Positions 21,364-33,290 of a stretch of 64,000 nt of DNA are shown one piece after another. The number at the start of each line of letters is the position of its first letter. Within the stretch, counting starts at the first letter, position 1. A program made the translations under genes and the position numbers. Source of the stretch: Saccharina japonica (lineage: Eukaryota > Sar > Phaeophyceae > Laminariales > Laminariaceae); assembly GCA_008828725.1 (NCBI GenBank), contig MEHQ01000685.1, positions 81,058-145,057 of the forward strand, read 5' to 3'. The notes under the pieces were generated by a model, which worked only from the letters and a program-made list of their open reading frames with translations, was not told the DNA's origin and did not search any database.

Positions 21364-23272
21364 GCCCAACACCAAATGAAAGGCCCACCAGCTGTTGCAG
21401 TTTTGAAGCTCATCAGCCCAGTGGAAGGAAAGGCATAACAACCAGCCGCACCATAACGGTATACAGCTTCTATAATCGAGAAAAGGGGGTTGCCGGAGAG
21501 CCATATGCCATATATATGTATGTGTTTTTCTCGGGAGAGTCATGATTGTACCCTGTTATCTGTGGGGCAACCATGCCACTGGGAAGACTGCACAACACAA
21601 GTAGGATAACCAATGTCAGTGTAGGATCAGGGGGAGCACACCTAAACACTGCTGTAGTAACGGGGTCGCCATAGCGAAGAAACGGCAACATGCAGCAATC
21701 TAGCGCCGAAGCGAAGCGGCAACGAATCCGTACGGCATCAGAACGTTCGGGGTACAGGCTAAGTAACCACGGATTACCCCACACATTTTATTGTAGGATA
21801 CGTCAGGTAATTATTGACGGTGTGCGTTTGATCGCCAACCAGTGAAATAAGAGTAAGCAGACGTTTCGGCAGGATATGGTGCATGTACTGTAGTTTTCCT
21901 GGTCCCCTCAAGTACTTCGGAAGTTGCGGAAGAAGTGGTTTTACTCGTGCCGACTACGGCGACGGCAAACGAAGCCTCCGAATGAACCCGAAGCTCAGCA
22001 CTCGAATCTAAACGTTTTGCGCTCCTGAACAAAGACGGCTGAAGCGACCGGCGCCAGAGGTAAAAATCACACGCTGTGTCAAGTCCGCCACCAAGAAAAA
22101 TGGATTTGCCATGTACGGAAGGAAGTAAGGGAGCATCGAAATACCTTGTATACCACAACTCGTAAATTCGAACCATATTCAAAGAAGGCTTCTCCCAACT
22201 TTGAAAGATGGGGCCAAATTGCGGACGGCTACTCGTACGTTTTTCAGCGTCTGTTACAGTTGGTACTCTGTGCTGCGACAGACTACCCAGTACGTCTGTG
22301 TGGCAGTGAATGCTGTAACCGAAAATAGATACCTGATCGGGCATATAGTCGGAAAACGCGATATAACAGCTCGATACAACCACATAAGTTTATAGTTCAC
22401 CTGACCGAGCGCAGTCTGGGTGCTGAGAGAGAAAACGATCAGCTGAAGCGGTCCCCACATATTGTTCGTTGATGTATGATTGCCAGGCTCTTGCGAACGT
22501 TGTATTGGAGACCCTAGGGCTCAGCCCTCTTCGCCTGTAGAAGAATAAAGACGATTGGAAGAAATTCGACATTAAAACAGCATCATCAGGGGGAGGAGGG
22601 GGAGTCAAAGGCGTAGTGACCACAACGCCGACCCACCGCTTTTCTTGCTCGAGGTCGGGCCGCGCTCTGTCTGGTACACGTATTATACCAACTTCGTGTG
22701 CGCCATTCACCCATCCGTAAGTTGTGGCCTTGAAAATACGCCAATGACAGATTACAGCAGCTGAGAGGATTACACCACAGCAGTACTACTGTAGCTGAGC
22801 TTGGTTGCGCAGTAGCAGAGGATAAAAACGAAAGTAAAACAGAACTGAAATATATACGTCGACAATGTTTGTCCTACAGACGCTTCCATTATCTACTGGT
22901 ATATACCAGGTACATACGTACGCAGAGGACGACCTACTTTTTTGTTTCGTTTGTGTAGAGTTTCGGCTGATGGAGGGTTGAACACACAAGGCACATGTAT
23001 CCGTATAGCACCCGTACGCGAGGGAGGACGCGAAGAAGACGCCATGAAAACATCACTGGGAGGCACCATGCCATCCAAACGGGACACTACAACTCGAGCA
23101 AGAGTTTAACACCCAAGACAGCTCATGCGCTATTACATAGGTACTTACTTTAGATCCTATAGCCTGCAGTCATGAGGTCAACATGTGTGTAGGATATGTA
23201 TAGGATACTTACGCTCGTATCCAACGCAGACACCATTTTACCTAAAATCACGCATATAATATCGACCCCACA
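21364..23272. other. Stretch without confident gene
   Basis: The longest open frame is 190 codons on the minus strand (21811-22383). A second, 106 codons, is at 22390-22710 minus. Neither has a recognisable domain, splice signal or repeat. They are listed as possible but unsupported coding sequence. Confidence 0.25.
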
Positions 23273-23619
23273 TCGCCCCGATGGTCTAGAGGTAACCTCG
23301 AACGCTTCTGAACGTTGATGTCTGGAGTTCGAATCTCACGTGGGTCGGACTTTTGAGTTTATTTGCAAAAATAAATAAAAAACGGAATCAACTGCTGAGA
23401 GCGCTAATTAATAGTAGCGTGGGTAGGCACAATTCGATGCGAGTCGACGAGGGAAGGAAAGGCTGAAGTCTTCTCGCGATAAAAATGCAAGGCAAGAACC
23501 GTAGTGGGGGAGGAGGGAGAGGAGCCCACTTTGTGACCCCGGATCTGAGTTACGACTAGGGAGGGAGAAAGAAAGGAAGGGCGAAGATAATAAATGGGAT
23601 GGACAAAAAAAAAAAAAAA
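23273..23619 (+). mobile_element. tRNA-derived SINE, copy 5
   Basis: A full-length plus-strand copy: head TCGCCCCGATGGTCTAGAGG, box B-like GGAGTTCGAATCTC, canonical body, end AATAAATGGGATGGAC and a 15-base A run. It closely resembles copies 3 and 4 although it lies outside the palindrome. It therefore shows that the element moves independently of the large duplication. Confidence 0.85.
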
Positions 23620-23673
23620 TCGAAAAAAACGAAATAAACTGAAAAGGATATACCTGGTACCTGGTATACATTA

Positions 23674-24588
23674 GGGCCCGTATTAACGTATTAACGAATG
23701 GAAGTTTCAAATCGAATCGATTTCAATTTTTGGTTTTTAATGAATCGAATTGAACGTTCATCTGATTGATCAAAAAATGAATCACCGAGAAGGCCTTTGT
23801 ACTTTAGGGCGAGGGAAAGTCGATCCGATCGAATTGCAAAAGAAAAATCCCAATATACGTTATTTTTTGCAAATCGAATCGAATCGATTCAAATCGATTC
23901 GAATTGATTGAAGTTCATCCAACATGCATGGCATGTTCCCACTGGGTGAACGTCCCCGAGGCGATCCGTCGCTGTTTGGGCTGTTCTCGACAACCACCAA
24001 CGAGGCGATGAGATAAATCGTTAACCTCAACGAGTGGTGACCGGAGCATCAGCCGCGCCCACGGCTACAAACCATAGCACAACGTGGCCCGGCCGTGGCT
24101 TCTTCAAACGAATCATGGCGGTCGCAAGCCCAACTTTTCCACCAGCTCGATCGGCCAAGCCCGACGAGAACCAAACGATCGACCCAAGAGGCGGAGGAAA
24201 AGCTCAAGACTTCGATAGCTGCATCGCCGTCGCTGTTCCGTGCGTGGCGTTTAAGGGCTTCCTCCGTTCACCGAAGATAAGCTGAGAGTGATACAGCTTC
24301 CTAGCCTGGGGCCTTGAAAAAAAAAACAGAGGCTGTAGCCGGCGTGCACGTGACGATGCACGCCGTCGCCCTCAGCTGCTCTCCTCGGTACTTGTCAGCC
24401 GGGCGTTGTGTGAGATGTCGCGTTATTCCGATCTCATTCACATTTTGAGACTTACTACGTGGTTTCACCCGTTAGAACCCAAAGCCGTATTTTCGCTTCA
24501 AATCGGAAAAAAAAATCGATTCGATTCATACAAAAATATCGATTTCACATTGATTCGATTCGAAACTTGCCTTCGTTGAGTCGGACCC
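23674..24588. mobile_element. PIF/Harbinger-like element with TTA duplication
   Basis: A 915-bp element. Left end GGGCCCGTATTAACG and right end (reverse complement) GGGTCCGACTCAACG continue into matching AAGTTTCAAATCGAATC and AAGTTTCGAATCGAATC, giving TIRs of about 38 bp. TTA flanks both sides (23671-23673, 24589-24591). An interior segment (about 23990-24290) matches the minus strand of 41440-41740, so two copies share cargo that is open for 60-80 codons but has no recognised function. No DDE transposase is seen. Confidence 0.75.
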
Positions 24589-24591
24589 TTA

Positions 24592-25333
24592 CGACGACAA
24601 GGTATCACATATGTTGTTTTAACAACTAACAAATGATGTGTGGATATCGCCAACACCATGTATATATCTGATGCCTGGTATATAAAATTCGACCTTTGTC
24701 ATCTGACAATATTCAGCTCCCGCCCAGTACACGTATAACATACGTACAGTTCTGGTAGAGTCGTAAACATTTTGAACAAAAAAGCAATTGATGACTACTA
24801 CTATTGTGGTGACACATCAATGATGGTGACCACCGAGTCGAAGTGTACGTAGATGGCCGTGGAGTTTTATAAAAATTGTGAAAAACACAACACTTTTGGC
24901 CTATTAATGACAGTACCCCAACGTTTCCCCGAAGTGGCCTTATATATTGCTCCTTATTGACCCGAGATTGGCCCGGGTTGTCAAAATACGTATATTTGGT
25001 TTCTTCCCTGTTCACGGCTTTCATGTTTACTTCATCGCTATCCACCAAGGTCTTACGAAAATACGCGTCCTGATATTATACGTGCATACCAGCTGGTATG
25101 TGCACGTACGTACGTTGTTCATCTAGAACCACTACGTACCAATAATATTATCGCGTCCCTCTGTCTTCCGTCAAAAATAATTAGTCCACACTAAACTATT
25201 GATAGCTCAAGTAATTAATTACACCCCGCCTGTAGTCAATATCGCAGTACGCTTCTATATACATATATACATACGCGGAGCCGCCCTTCCAAGTGTCAAA
25301 GGGTTCTGTACGTGTATATATTCAGCTAGCAAA
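24592..25333. other. AT-rich stretch without identifiable gene
   Basis: One 111-codon minus-strand frame (24713-25048) has no recognisable feature. Short ACGT-type simple repeats lie near 25080-25120. Confidence 0.35.
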
Positions 25334-25334
25334 G

Positions 25335-25368
25335 ATGAGCTTCGACGAACTCCTCGAGCTCACAGCTG

Positions 25369-25401
<33 letters not shown>

Positions 25402-25530
25402 CGGGATGTACATCCTGCATGAGGACATATAAAACCCGTAAGTACGCGCGATCGAAGTAGTACACTCACAGCTACGAAGCAAGATGAGCTTCAACGAAAT
25501 GATCGATCTCACAGGTATTGCTTTTTAGTT
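25335..25530 (+). repeat. Duplicated leader encoding MSF(D/N)E...LT
   Basis: Two ATG-started segments 149 bp apart (25335 and 25484) read MSFDELLELTA and MSFNEMIDLTG, each followed by a T-rich tract that ends or derails the frame. The upstream sequences also share AGCAAGATGAGCTTC-type blocks. A tandem duplication of a short leader is clear. Whether it is ever translated is unknown. Confidence 0.5.
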
Positions 25531-25668
25531 TTTTTAATATATATTATGTGTGCATCACACCACGCTAAAAAAACTGAACGCGGCGCAATTCCTGCTTCAA
25601 CATCAACATCAACATTGGTACCCGAGAGGGAGAGCTACTGCTATGAACATGACCGAGCGAGATGCTGC

Positions 25669-26033
25669 TTTTTTTCTTTTTCTTTTTCTACGTATCCCAT
25701 TTATTATCTTCGCACTTCCGTCTTTCTCCCTCCGTACGTAGTCGTAACTCAGATCCGGGGCCACAAAGTAGGCTTCCCTCCCTCTCCCCACAGTGCGGTT
25801 TTTGCCTTGATTCTGATCGCGCAGGAGGTTCAGCCTTCCCAAAGATCGTCGATTTTCATCGAGTTTTGCTAACTCACGCTCTCGCGCTTTACGCTAGTCA
25901 AGATATATATATATATATATATATGTTGCGAGCAAAAGTCCCTACGAGCATGCCCTCTGGTCGGGGCTCGAACTAGCGATCTTGACTCTTAACAGTCTTC
26001 GTGGTGACCTGCAAGCCCACCAAGGCGACCGGC
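25669..26033 (-). mobile_element. tRNA-derived SINE, copy 6
   Basis: Minus-strand copy. The plus strand reads CCCATTTATTATCTTCGCAC, GTAACTCAGATCCGGGGCCA, and a diverged body with a TA microsatellite (about 25902-25924). The head, in reverse complement, begins CCGGTCGCCTTGGTGGGCTT and has the box B-like block CTAGTTCGAGCCCCG. The head is clearly different from copies 2-5. Confidence 0.75.
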
Positions 26034-26144
26034 TTCTGCAGCCACAAAAAACAATACTAATAATAGGTGTACACAGACACCGCACACAGCGTACGCCTTG
26101 CCTACGCCGTAACATATTAATAGGCCTTTGCTCACTGCTCCCCA

Positions 26145-26381
26145 CAAAAATGAAAAACGGAATCAACAACTGCTGAGAGCGCCCAGTAGCGTGGGTAGGC
26201 ACAACTCGATGCGAGTCGACGAAGGAAGAAAGAGCTGAAGTTTTCTCGCGAAAAAAACACGGCGCGATCCGTAGTGGAGGAGATGTGAGAGGAGCCTACT
26301 TTGTGACCCCATATCTGAGTTACGAGGAGAAAGGAAGGAAGGGCGGAGATACTAAATGTGGAATGATGAAAAACAAAAAAG
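26145..26381 (+). mobile_element. Headless SINE, copy 7
   Basis: The body starts AACGGAATCAACAACTGCTG and runs through GTGGGTAGGCACAACTCGAT and TGACCCCATATCTGAGTTAC to an A-rich tail after ATACTAAATGTGGAATGATG. The tRNA-like head is absent, consistent with 5' truncation on retrotransposition. Confidence 0.75.
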
Positions 26382-29300
26382 AGAACGAACTACGTACAAA
26401 AAAACAACTAAACAAGGAGATGAAAACCGGCTCCCTGCCACTACGCAGGGAACATACTCGGAACAAAACAAGGACATATTAATATCGCGCTTATTTAGTT
26501 GCTATTATTGCGAACTTTCTCGGGCGCAACACGACCCCACAGCAGCAGTAGTAGTAGTGCACTTGTTTTTTTTACCTCGAATTTTATATATCTGTCTATG
26601 ATCTCCAGACTGCTGCGGTGCGACCTGCGCTGTCTGTATCAAATTACTCTAAAAACTGATACGAGTGGTGCTGAGGATCGAAAAAAAACTCTGAAACCCC
26701 GACAGTCCTCTTCATCTGGCCGTTTACGTGTCAGTGTAGTATAGGCAGCATTCGCCAGGTTGGCCATACCGTGTCATGTTCCCTCTTTCGCCACTGCTGT
26801 CTCAGGCTCGAATGTACTATTATCATCGTCATCGTCAGGGCCGCTTTTGTCGATATAATGCCCATTATTGTCATGACCAGGGCTGTTCTTACCGAGACAC
26901 CAATGTTTCCCTCCGGATTTTCCTCTTTGTTTGCCCTTCGTAGAAAAACATTGGAAAACATTAATTGTATGGCAACTTTTGAACGTTAACGGAGGGCAAC
27001 ATATTTGTTGTCTGGAACGCTTCACATCCCGATTTTTGGAACAGCAGCGTGGGAGATTTGGAAATATAAACAACAATGAGCGAAGAGCAAATATGGGGGA
27101 AGCATGGAAATAGAGGACACACGTTCCTTCGATATGAACGGCCGTTACATAGGTTGTTGCTGTCCTATCGGTATTTAACACACATCGACCGCCATTATCT
27201 ACGTACCTGGTACCTCGAAATAACGAAGAGCAATAATACTGCTGCTGTTGTTGTACGTAAAGGAAACCAGAGTATCTATACCCGTCTACGCAAGAAGTAT
27301 ACTTCTTCTTCGATCCTGTCCTTCCATCCTTTCACCAACGCGACATGCAACAGAGTAGTTCTCGTAAAGCCGGGCGTGCTGTGGGCTTCCTCGTGTTTCA
27401 CACGGTCTAGATTTAGATACTCGTACTACGGTAGTTAGCTGTTTCACCTAACAACCCCGTGGTTGAAATGAGGAAACAAAATACTATAGACTGTAGACCG
27501 CACATAAAAAAACGCTCTATCTACGTCCCGTGTTGCAGCAAATGCGTTTCGGTCACGATCGATGAACCTAAATGAACCCTAGAGAGGCCTCATATCCTGA
27601 TTCAACCAGCTTGTGCGCCATGCCTGCTGTCTTCGTCGCCGGGCGCATCGTGCACGCGTCGCGACACTGCTGTGAAGTGCTTATTATCAAAGATGGGACT
27701 ATATAAAGCAAGGATTCAAGTAAGAAATCACGCGTAGAAGGGCACAGATGATCCTGTTGGCACTCTAAAAACGATCAGCAAGAATGACGAAAGTAAGGGA
27801 GACTCACACCAGAAAGGTTTTGGAGATGGGTGAAGAACCGGTTCAATGCGTTGACTCTAGATTCACAGGAGACATATATATATATATATTAAAAACATAA
27901 AAAAACACAGCTACGATATCGAGGATTTTATCGAAACTCATGTTTGCAAGCTGAGTGGGATACTTCAATCGCGCGAACTACGGGATATATGTAGTCGCTG
28001 CCGTTGTCGCCGAGTATGATAGGGTGCAGATCAAAGGGGAAACAGAGCAATCCACTACTGCTGGGCCACAAATACACACACGTTGAGTTGGAAGATGAAC
28101 TTGCCTTTTTACTACTACTCGTAGTAGTCGCGTGCGGGCTTGAGGCGAGTCAGGCTGGTGAGTGGGAAGGAGGTGGAGCGGGGNNGGGGGGGGGGGGGGG
28201 GGGGGGGGGCGTATCCTCAGCTAGTGACCGGCTCTCATGTACTGGTAAAGTGCCGAAACGTCACCGAAACTACTGACTCTAATGTTCAGCACAATTCAAC
28301 TGTAACACGACCCCGACGTAAGTTCATCTCGTAATTATGTTGCAGCCCGCGCCTCGTTGGATACCACGGGGTTTTAAGAACGTGTGCACGTGTTTCTTTT
28401 CCCTCTTTCGCTAAATTAAATATTAATAGCGTGTCTCGGAGATGGAGACTAACTTAAGGATTGTCTTCAACTACTACTACTGCTGTACTCTTTATAGTAT
28501 GACTTGAACAATTTCACACCACTGACTTTACTTCAAGTCATCACTGATTGTATGGTGCCATTGTTTCCGTACGGAGTACCGCGCACACATTTTAGAAGCT
28601 GTGGGCTTTGGCCAGAAGAAGCTTTCTTACCTGGGAAAAAAACAGTTTGAACGTACGCCTCGAGAGTATATATCATGTCAACGATGGCATATACGCCTTG
28701 CGTATATATACGGACTGAAGAAGCGGTCGCGTACAAACAAACACTCGCCCGGCCCTCAGTCAGGAACTCTCACTACGGCATCGGGGAGGGTCGATGAGGT
28801 GGAAGGTGGATGTGAGCCATCGATCGTCTTGAGGAGGTTTCGATGAACGTTTTCTCGCTAAGCAGCCCGTACACTATTACCACTGCTGCAGCATCTTGGT
28901 GCGAGCGTGTTTTTTGTCGCTATACAGAGCCGACACGACGCTCTCGACTCGCAGAGCACGCTCGGCATCTGGGTGCCGTCATCGCTCTCTTGGGGTCGAA
29001 AGAGCTGCGCGCGCAGAGGCGGCACGTGCTGGGCGATGTATACGTAGCAAGCATGGTGTTAGGCTACGAGCATGAGGCCCCCACTCGAAAGGCTAAATAA
29101 AGTTGTGGTGGTTTCAAGGCTAATTGAAATAGCACGATGGATCATTTATAATTTATCTCGAAACACACAAACTATTAATAGGTGCCATTAAGGCTACGCT
29201 TTTTTAGAACTACTACGAAAGGCTGCTTGGATTATTTTTATTTATAGGCATATAAAAAAGGTGCACCTGGAACAAATTTCACTCTTCGCGCTCATGTGTT

Positions 29301-30599
29301 TTGTGCATCCTATACTGCATATATATGATGACGATAACCATATACTATGATGACGACAACCATATACTAAGCGGAAAACATATACAACTCAAATTGTACA
29401 CTTACATCGTTACGAAAAAACGGCGCGCGTATTGTTGCCTGGGTTTTTTCAACACAACATATAGCAGATCCTAAAATGGGAACCTCTGTAATCCTCTTTT
29501 TAATTGGTTCGCACGTGGATATACTACGCACAGCACTACGACACATGTTGGAAATATGTTTTGGCGCTAAAACAGTATCTTCTTATGGATAGATACGGTA
29601 GTTTGTTTTTAGAAACTAGGCCTGTCCGAATGTTTTATGAATGGGTGCCAATATTTACGATTATTCCCTTTGCCCTCTGTGCAGCTCCTTTTTCAACAAT
29701 ACAATTCATGTACTGTATGCCTATCAAACATCCCTGAATACTTGACAAACGTATACCAATAATGAATGCCTTTACCGACTCATCACCGACGTTTCACCAA
29801 TTGAATATCAAAGCGTGACACGTACTTGTGCCTTTTAATCAATGTTTGTGTTCTTCTTCTTCATGAAAACATCGATACACCCCACACCTACAGATGCTTC
29901 GCAACGACCGTCCTACAAAAAAATCGAAAAGCAATCAATCCTCACCCTTGTTTCCACCCCTACTATTTATTCACCAACAATGAAATGATCTGATACACTG
30001 CTTTTACGCACCCTTTGTCGATTAATTGAGTCCGGCGTCTAAATAACGGGAAACACACGGAATACATTATCTCGCCGATTCGCGACAAGCGGTAGAGAGT
30101 TCGGCGGTGGAGGTGGATTAGAGTGAGCGATTTGGTCCAACCTAAAGCCTGTCGAAACGTTTGGCGGGAAACCTCCCCAGTAAACTTACCTTTTCAGTCA
30201 AATCCTCATATTGTTAAGAAGCTTTAGCAACGGTTCGAATTGATCTGGTTGATAAACAGTTGCATCACAACCGACCTGTAAATATCTGCTCATGCATAGT
30301 GCAGTTTAGTCCCAAGGGAGTCTGCACGAGTATGGCAGCGTGCTATTGATGCATCCTGCACGTGCTTCGCCTGCGAAATCAAGGAACTTATATGGTTTAA
30401 GACACCAATAGTTTAGCGGATCATGGAAGGATGAGTCCAGAGAGCACGCCCTGGCCGAGGAGACCATCCTCGCGCTACTCTGTACCCTGTTCGTAACACT
30501 ATTAGTGTACAGCATATCTGAGCTGACTAAAGTAAGCCAGCCCCCATAGTATGCAAATTCATACTTCGGCTGACTTTCTGTGTCAGAGAAGGGGGGGAA
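26382..30599. other. Long stretch without confident gene
   Basis: Contains open frames of 120 codons at 27076-27438 (plus, starting MSEEQIWGKHGNRG), 135 at 26774-27181 (minus) and 85 at 28843-29100 (plus). None has a recognised domain or consistent splice sites. A TA microsatellite lies near 27876-27888, two 24-bp units (CATATACTATGATGACGACA type) at about 29318-29372, and NN plus a 24-base G run at 28184-28209. No RNA gene is seen. Confidence 0.35.
28184..28209. repeat. NN plus 24-base G run
   Basis: Two ambiguous bases (28184-28185) followed by 24 G. Probably a sequencing stop in a homopolymer. Confidence 0.9.
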
Positions 30600-30770
30600 G
30601 GCAACGCTGTAACGGCATTTCGACAGTCCGCCGTATTACTGAAACGTTGCTCCGTCCGTACCGCCCGAACGTCCTCCGTCTCCGCCACGACAAGAATATC
30701 TTCCAACATTGCCGCCACCGCCTTACCGACCCCACCTGCTGCGGTTCTACCGCCTTCAACGTGCACGGGA

Positions 30771-31043
30771 ATGCTCGCAGACGAGTTCGGAACGCGATTT
30801 CTCCGAGTGTGTCAACAATCCCTCACGCCCTGGGTCCAACGTCGCCTAGTTGGCGTTCCGAAAACATGCCTACCTCACCCTCCGCGCTAACCCGTTCTCC
30901 TTCTGCGAGGTGCTCGGCGCCAGCCCCCAGTGATTATACGTACGGTGACAAGTAACTTGAAGCCGTACACGCCTCTGACCGACGCGCGCCGCCCGATCCA
31001 CGGCTCTCTTGGAGCACATGAAGCAGACAGGTTTCTTTAGAGG
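30771..31043 (+). pseudogene. Relic coding segments, block 1 of the GC-rich cluster
   Basis: Two protein-like pieces in different frames: 30771-30889, beginning MLADEFGTRFLRVCQQSLTP and ending at a TAA, and about 30928-31044, including SNLKPYTPLTDARRPIHGSL and ending at a TAG. The amino-acid choice is unlike the random frames elsewhere, and the local GC content is higher. I do not recognise the protein. They are interpreted as exons or remnants of one decayed gene, with frame changes between them. Confidence 0.35.
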
Positions 31044-31388
31044 CCGACCTGCAAGCTACAACAGCCGCTTTCTCCCGCGTCGAGGTAACGGCGGGAGAGA
31101 AATGGCTACGATCAGCGGTCACGCTTGAGCTAGAGAGAACGCTTCACCGAAGAAGAGGGAGCTTAAGCGTACGCTGGCTGGAGGCGTCGAGGCCGAACAG
31201 GGTTTTCTTACCATTTCCTATGCCCGGGTATCGTTGTGGACTTTGCCCCTGTCGGGGGCAGGGTCTCATGGCTAAGGTATCTGCAGGGGTGTTCTTCCTT
31301 GCGATGGATGAATTGAGGACCACGCGCGATCGTCGTCTGTACCCGAGACCCCGGAGAGGGTCTTGCAACGATCTACAGTTAGCATGAT
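31044..31388 (+). pseudogene. Relic coding segment, block 2
   Basis: One frame is open from about 31032 to a TGA at about 31386. It reads first as a helical, acidic stretch (LEADLQATTAAFSRVEVTAG) and later as a Cys-containing stretch (GYRCGLCPCRGQG) and FFLAMDELRTTRDRR. It has no start codon of its own. Family unknown. Confidence 0.35.
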
Positions 31389-31471
31389 CGGCATACACAA
31401 TAGGGCGCCGAACCGTCTCGTCAATACGTTCCCGCCGGACTGCGCCGTGTACGCCACCTGCAACCAAACAA

Positions 31472-31834
31472 ATGCACGTCCTCGGCGCAGGCAAAGCGGA
31501 CCGGAAGACAGGCGACGACGGAGAGGTTCGCGACTGGGTTGGCGTGCCCCTCCAGGTCGTGGGCAACACCAACGATCTTCCTTGTTAGCCTCCGAACGAG
31601 AACGTTGCGCTGGACGCCGCCACGGTCACCATGCCGACCTGGCTGGGCCACCACACCACAACAACTACACTCATGGCCGGCCGTTACCGCGACGCCCACA
31701 GGGTCACGGCGTTTCACTCATTTTTCGTGTTCGCCACGGAGGGGGTGCCCTCTCGTGTGTCCCAGGGCGGGGCGGCCCTGCAATTTGACCTAGAACGGCC
31801 GCCTGTAATCCAGCGCAAGCCGGTGTCGGCGTAG
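31472..31834 (+). pseudogene. Relic coding segment, block 3, with one internal stop
   Basis: The frame starts at ATG 31472 (MHVLGAGKADRKTGDDGEVR), is broken by a TAG at 31586-31588, and continues with TMPTWLGHHTTTTTLMAGRY and FHSFFVFATEGVPSRVSQGG to a TAG at 31832. The continuous reading on both sides of one stop argues for a decayed protein gene. The composition could fit a virion or structural protein, but that is only an impression and I name no family. Confidence 0.4.
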
Positions 31835-31979
31835 GCGACGCGCCTAGCCCACAGCAGCGCTGGGTTCCTCGTCCACACGGTGGTCTGCCGGAGTCGCAGA
31901 CAGCGCTCAGCGACGGGAGCGACGGCAGCTACGGAAATCCACTGGAGCGACGGCCGGAGGCCCAGACTACATCAGGTTG

Positions 31980-32260
31980 CGTGTGGGGTGCAGGTGGGAG
32001 GTTCAGACGCACGAAACTTGGTGCACGTCAGAAGGGATCTGGTAGACGATCGCGCGCCTGGGTCACGGTATCATGGTACACTGCCGCAAGTGCGACTACG
32101 CCCACGGCGATCCGGATACGCGGCGGGATTCCTGTACCCACACCATTGTCAAGAACGAGGACTCCCGCGGCATCTGGTGCTAGGGTTTCCACACCATGTA
32201 CTGGCTGGGCCGCCAGCTGCCGCGCACAACCGGAACGGCCACCCCGGCCATTACTCCTTA
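31980..32260 (+). pseudogene. Relic coding segment, block 4, zinc-finger-like
   Basis: Frame with stops at 32046 and about 32184. Between them MVHCRKCDYAHGDPDTRRDS and CTHTIVKNEDSRGIWC carry a C-x2-C ... C-x2-H spacing that could bind zinc. The text continues past the second stop as GFHTMYWLGRQLPRTTG, then needs a frame change to join block 5. Confidence 0.4.
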
Positions 32261-32914
32261 GCCCTTGACAAGTACCTCGGCACGCTAGAACCGCCTGTCC
32301 GCCTTACCGTCACGAAGTACAATGACATAGACGGACCCACGGGGTCCGGCAAGACGCGAGCTTTCAAGGATCATGCCATTGCCCACCCGGCCGAGCCGTG
32401 GATGGTGAATGTTTTCCGCGTCACCCTCGTCCGGTACTAAATACACTACCTGGCCGAGCGTAACTTCATGTCGTACCAGGATGCACACCCGTCCATCGCC
32501 ACCGCCCCCAGCCATTCACGCCTCCATATCTGCGTGCTCAGCGTGTACAAGCTAGCGACGATCTACAACCACTTTGCGGCACACAATACGGCCGGCCATA
32601 AGCAGTGGAACGTCGGCCTGGACAAGGTAGGCGTGGTAGGGTCTATGTCGTGCTCGTCGGACCTGCTGCAGCCCGAAAATATGGCAAGGACGGACGTCGT
32701 CTTACGGAACCTAGTCATCTCTGCCCCACACGCCTTCGCCATGGAGTACCACATGAAACAGGCGAGGAACAGTGGGCAGATTATCGCACGAATACAACGG
32801 CTGACGAATATAGTCGGCCCCAATATTCTTCTTCAAGGAGGCGGTGAGGGGGGGAGGGGGGGGTTCCCAATATCGTTACAGCGGTGCCGTCCCTCCTTTT
32901 CTGCCACAGATAGT
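32261..32914 (+). pseudogene. Relic P-loop protein, block 5
   Basis: One frame with a single TAA at 32438-32440. Before it, LALDKYLGTLEPPVRLTVTK leads to a Walker A motif GPTGSGKT at 32333-32356. After it, 150 codons (MSYQDAHPSIATAPSHSRLH, QWNVGLDKVGVVGSMSCSSD and so on) run to the SINE boundary. The P-loop wording resembles that of superfamily 3 helicases in small replicons, but there is no visible Walker B, motif C or arginine finger, so the assignment is open. It is a pseudogene by its stop codon and by the frame breaks upstream. Confidence 0.4.
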
Positions 32915-32961
32915 TAGCCAAAGTATGACACACTTCGGCTGACATTCAGCCAAAAAAAGTA

Positions 32962-33290
32962 AAATATTTTCTGCTAGCATTGATACCCGAGCTCGAATCC
33001 CACCGTGGTGATATTTTTACTTTATTTGAAAAATAAAAAGGGTCCAATTGCTGAGAGCACCTTCGTGGCGTGGGTAGGCGGAATCCGACGCAAGTCGACG
33101 AGGGAAGAAAGTGCTGAAATCTTCCCGCGATAAAAATGCAAGGCACGTACGTATGACACCGTAGTGGGGAGGGAGGAGAAGAGCTTGCGTAGTGGCCCCG
33201 GATCTGAGTTACGACTAAAGAGGTAGAGAGAAAAGAAGGGCAAATATAATAAATGGGATGGACAAGACCATAAAGAAAACATAAATAAAA
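32962..33290 (+). mobile_element. tRNA-derived SINE, copy 8 (5'-truncated head)
   Basis: Only the box B-like end of the head remains (CGAGCTCGAATCCCACC near 32988). Then come TTTACTTTATTTGAAAAATA, the body with GTGGGTAGGCGGAATCCGAC and GGCCCCGGATCTGAGTTACG, and the end AATAAATGGGATGGACAAGA. Confidence 0.75.

Noticed and set aside
32333..32356. Calling the P-loop block a replication initiator of a small DNA virus
   Set aside because: Only Walker A is visible; Walker B, motif C and any endonuclease domain are absent, so the family is left open.
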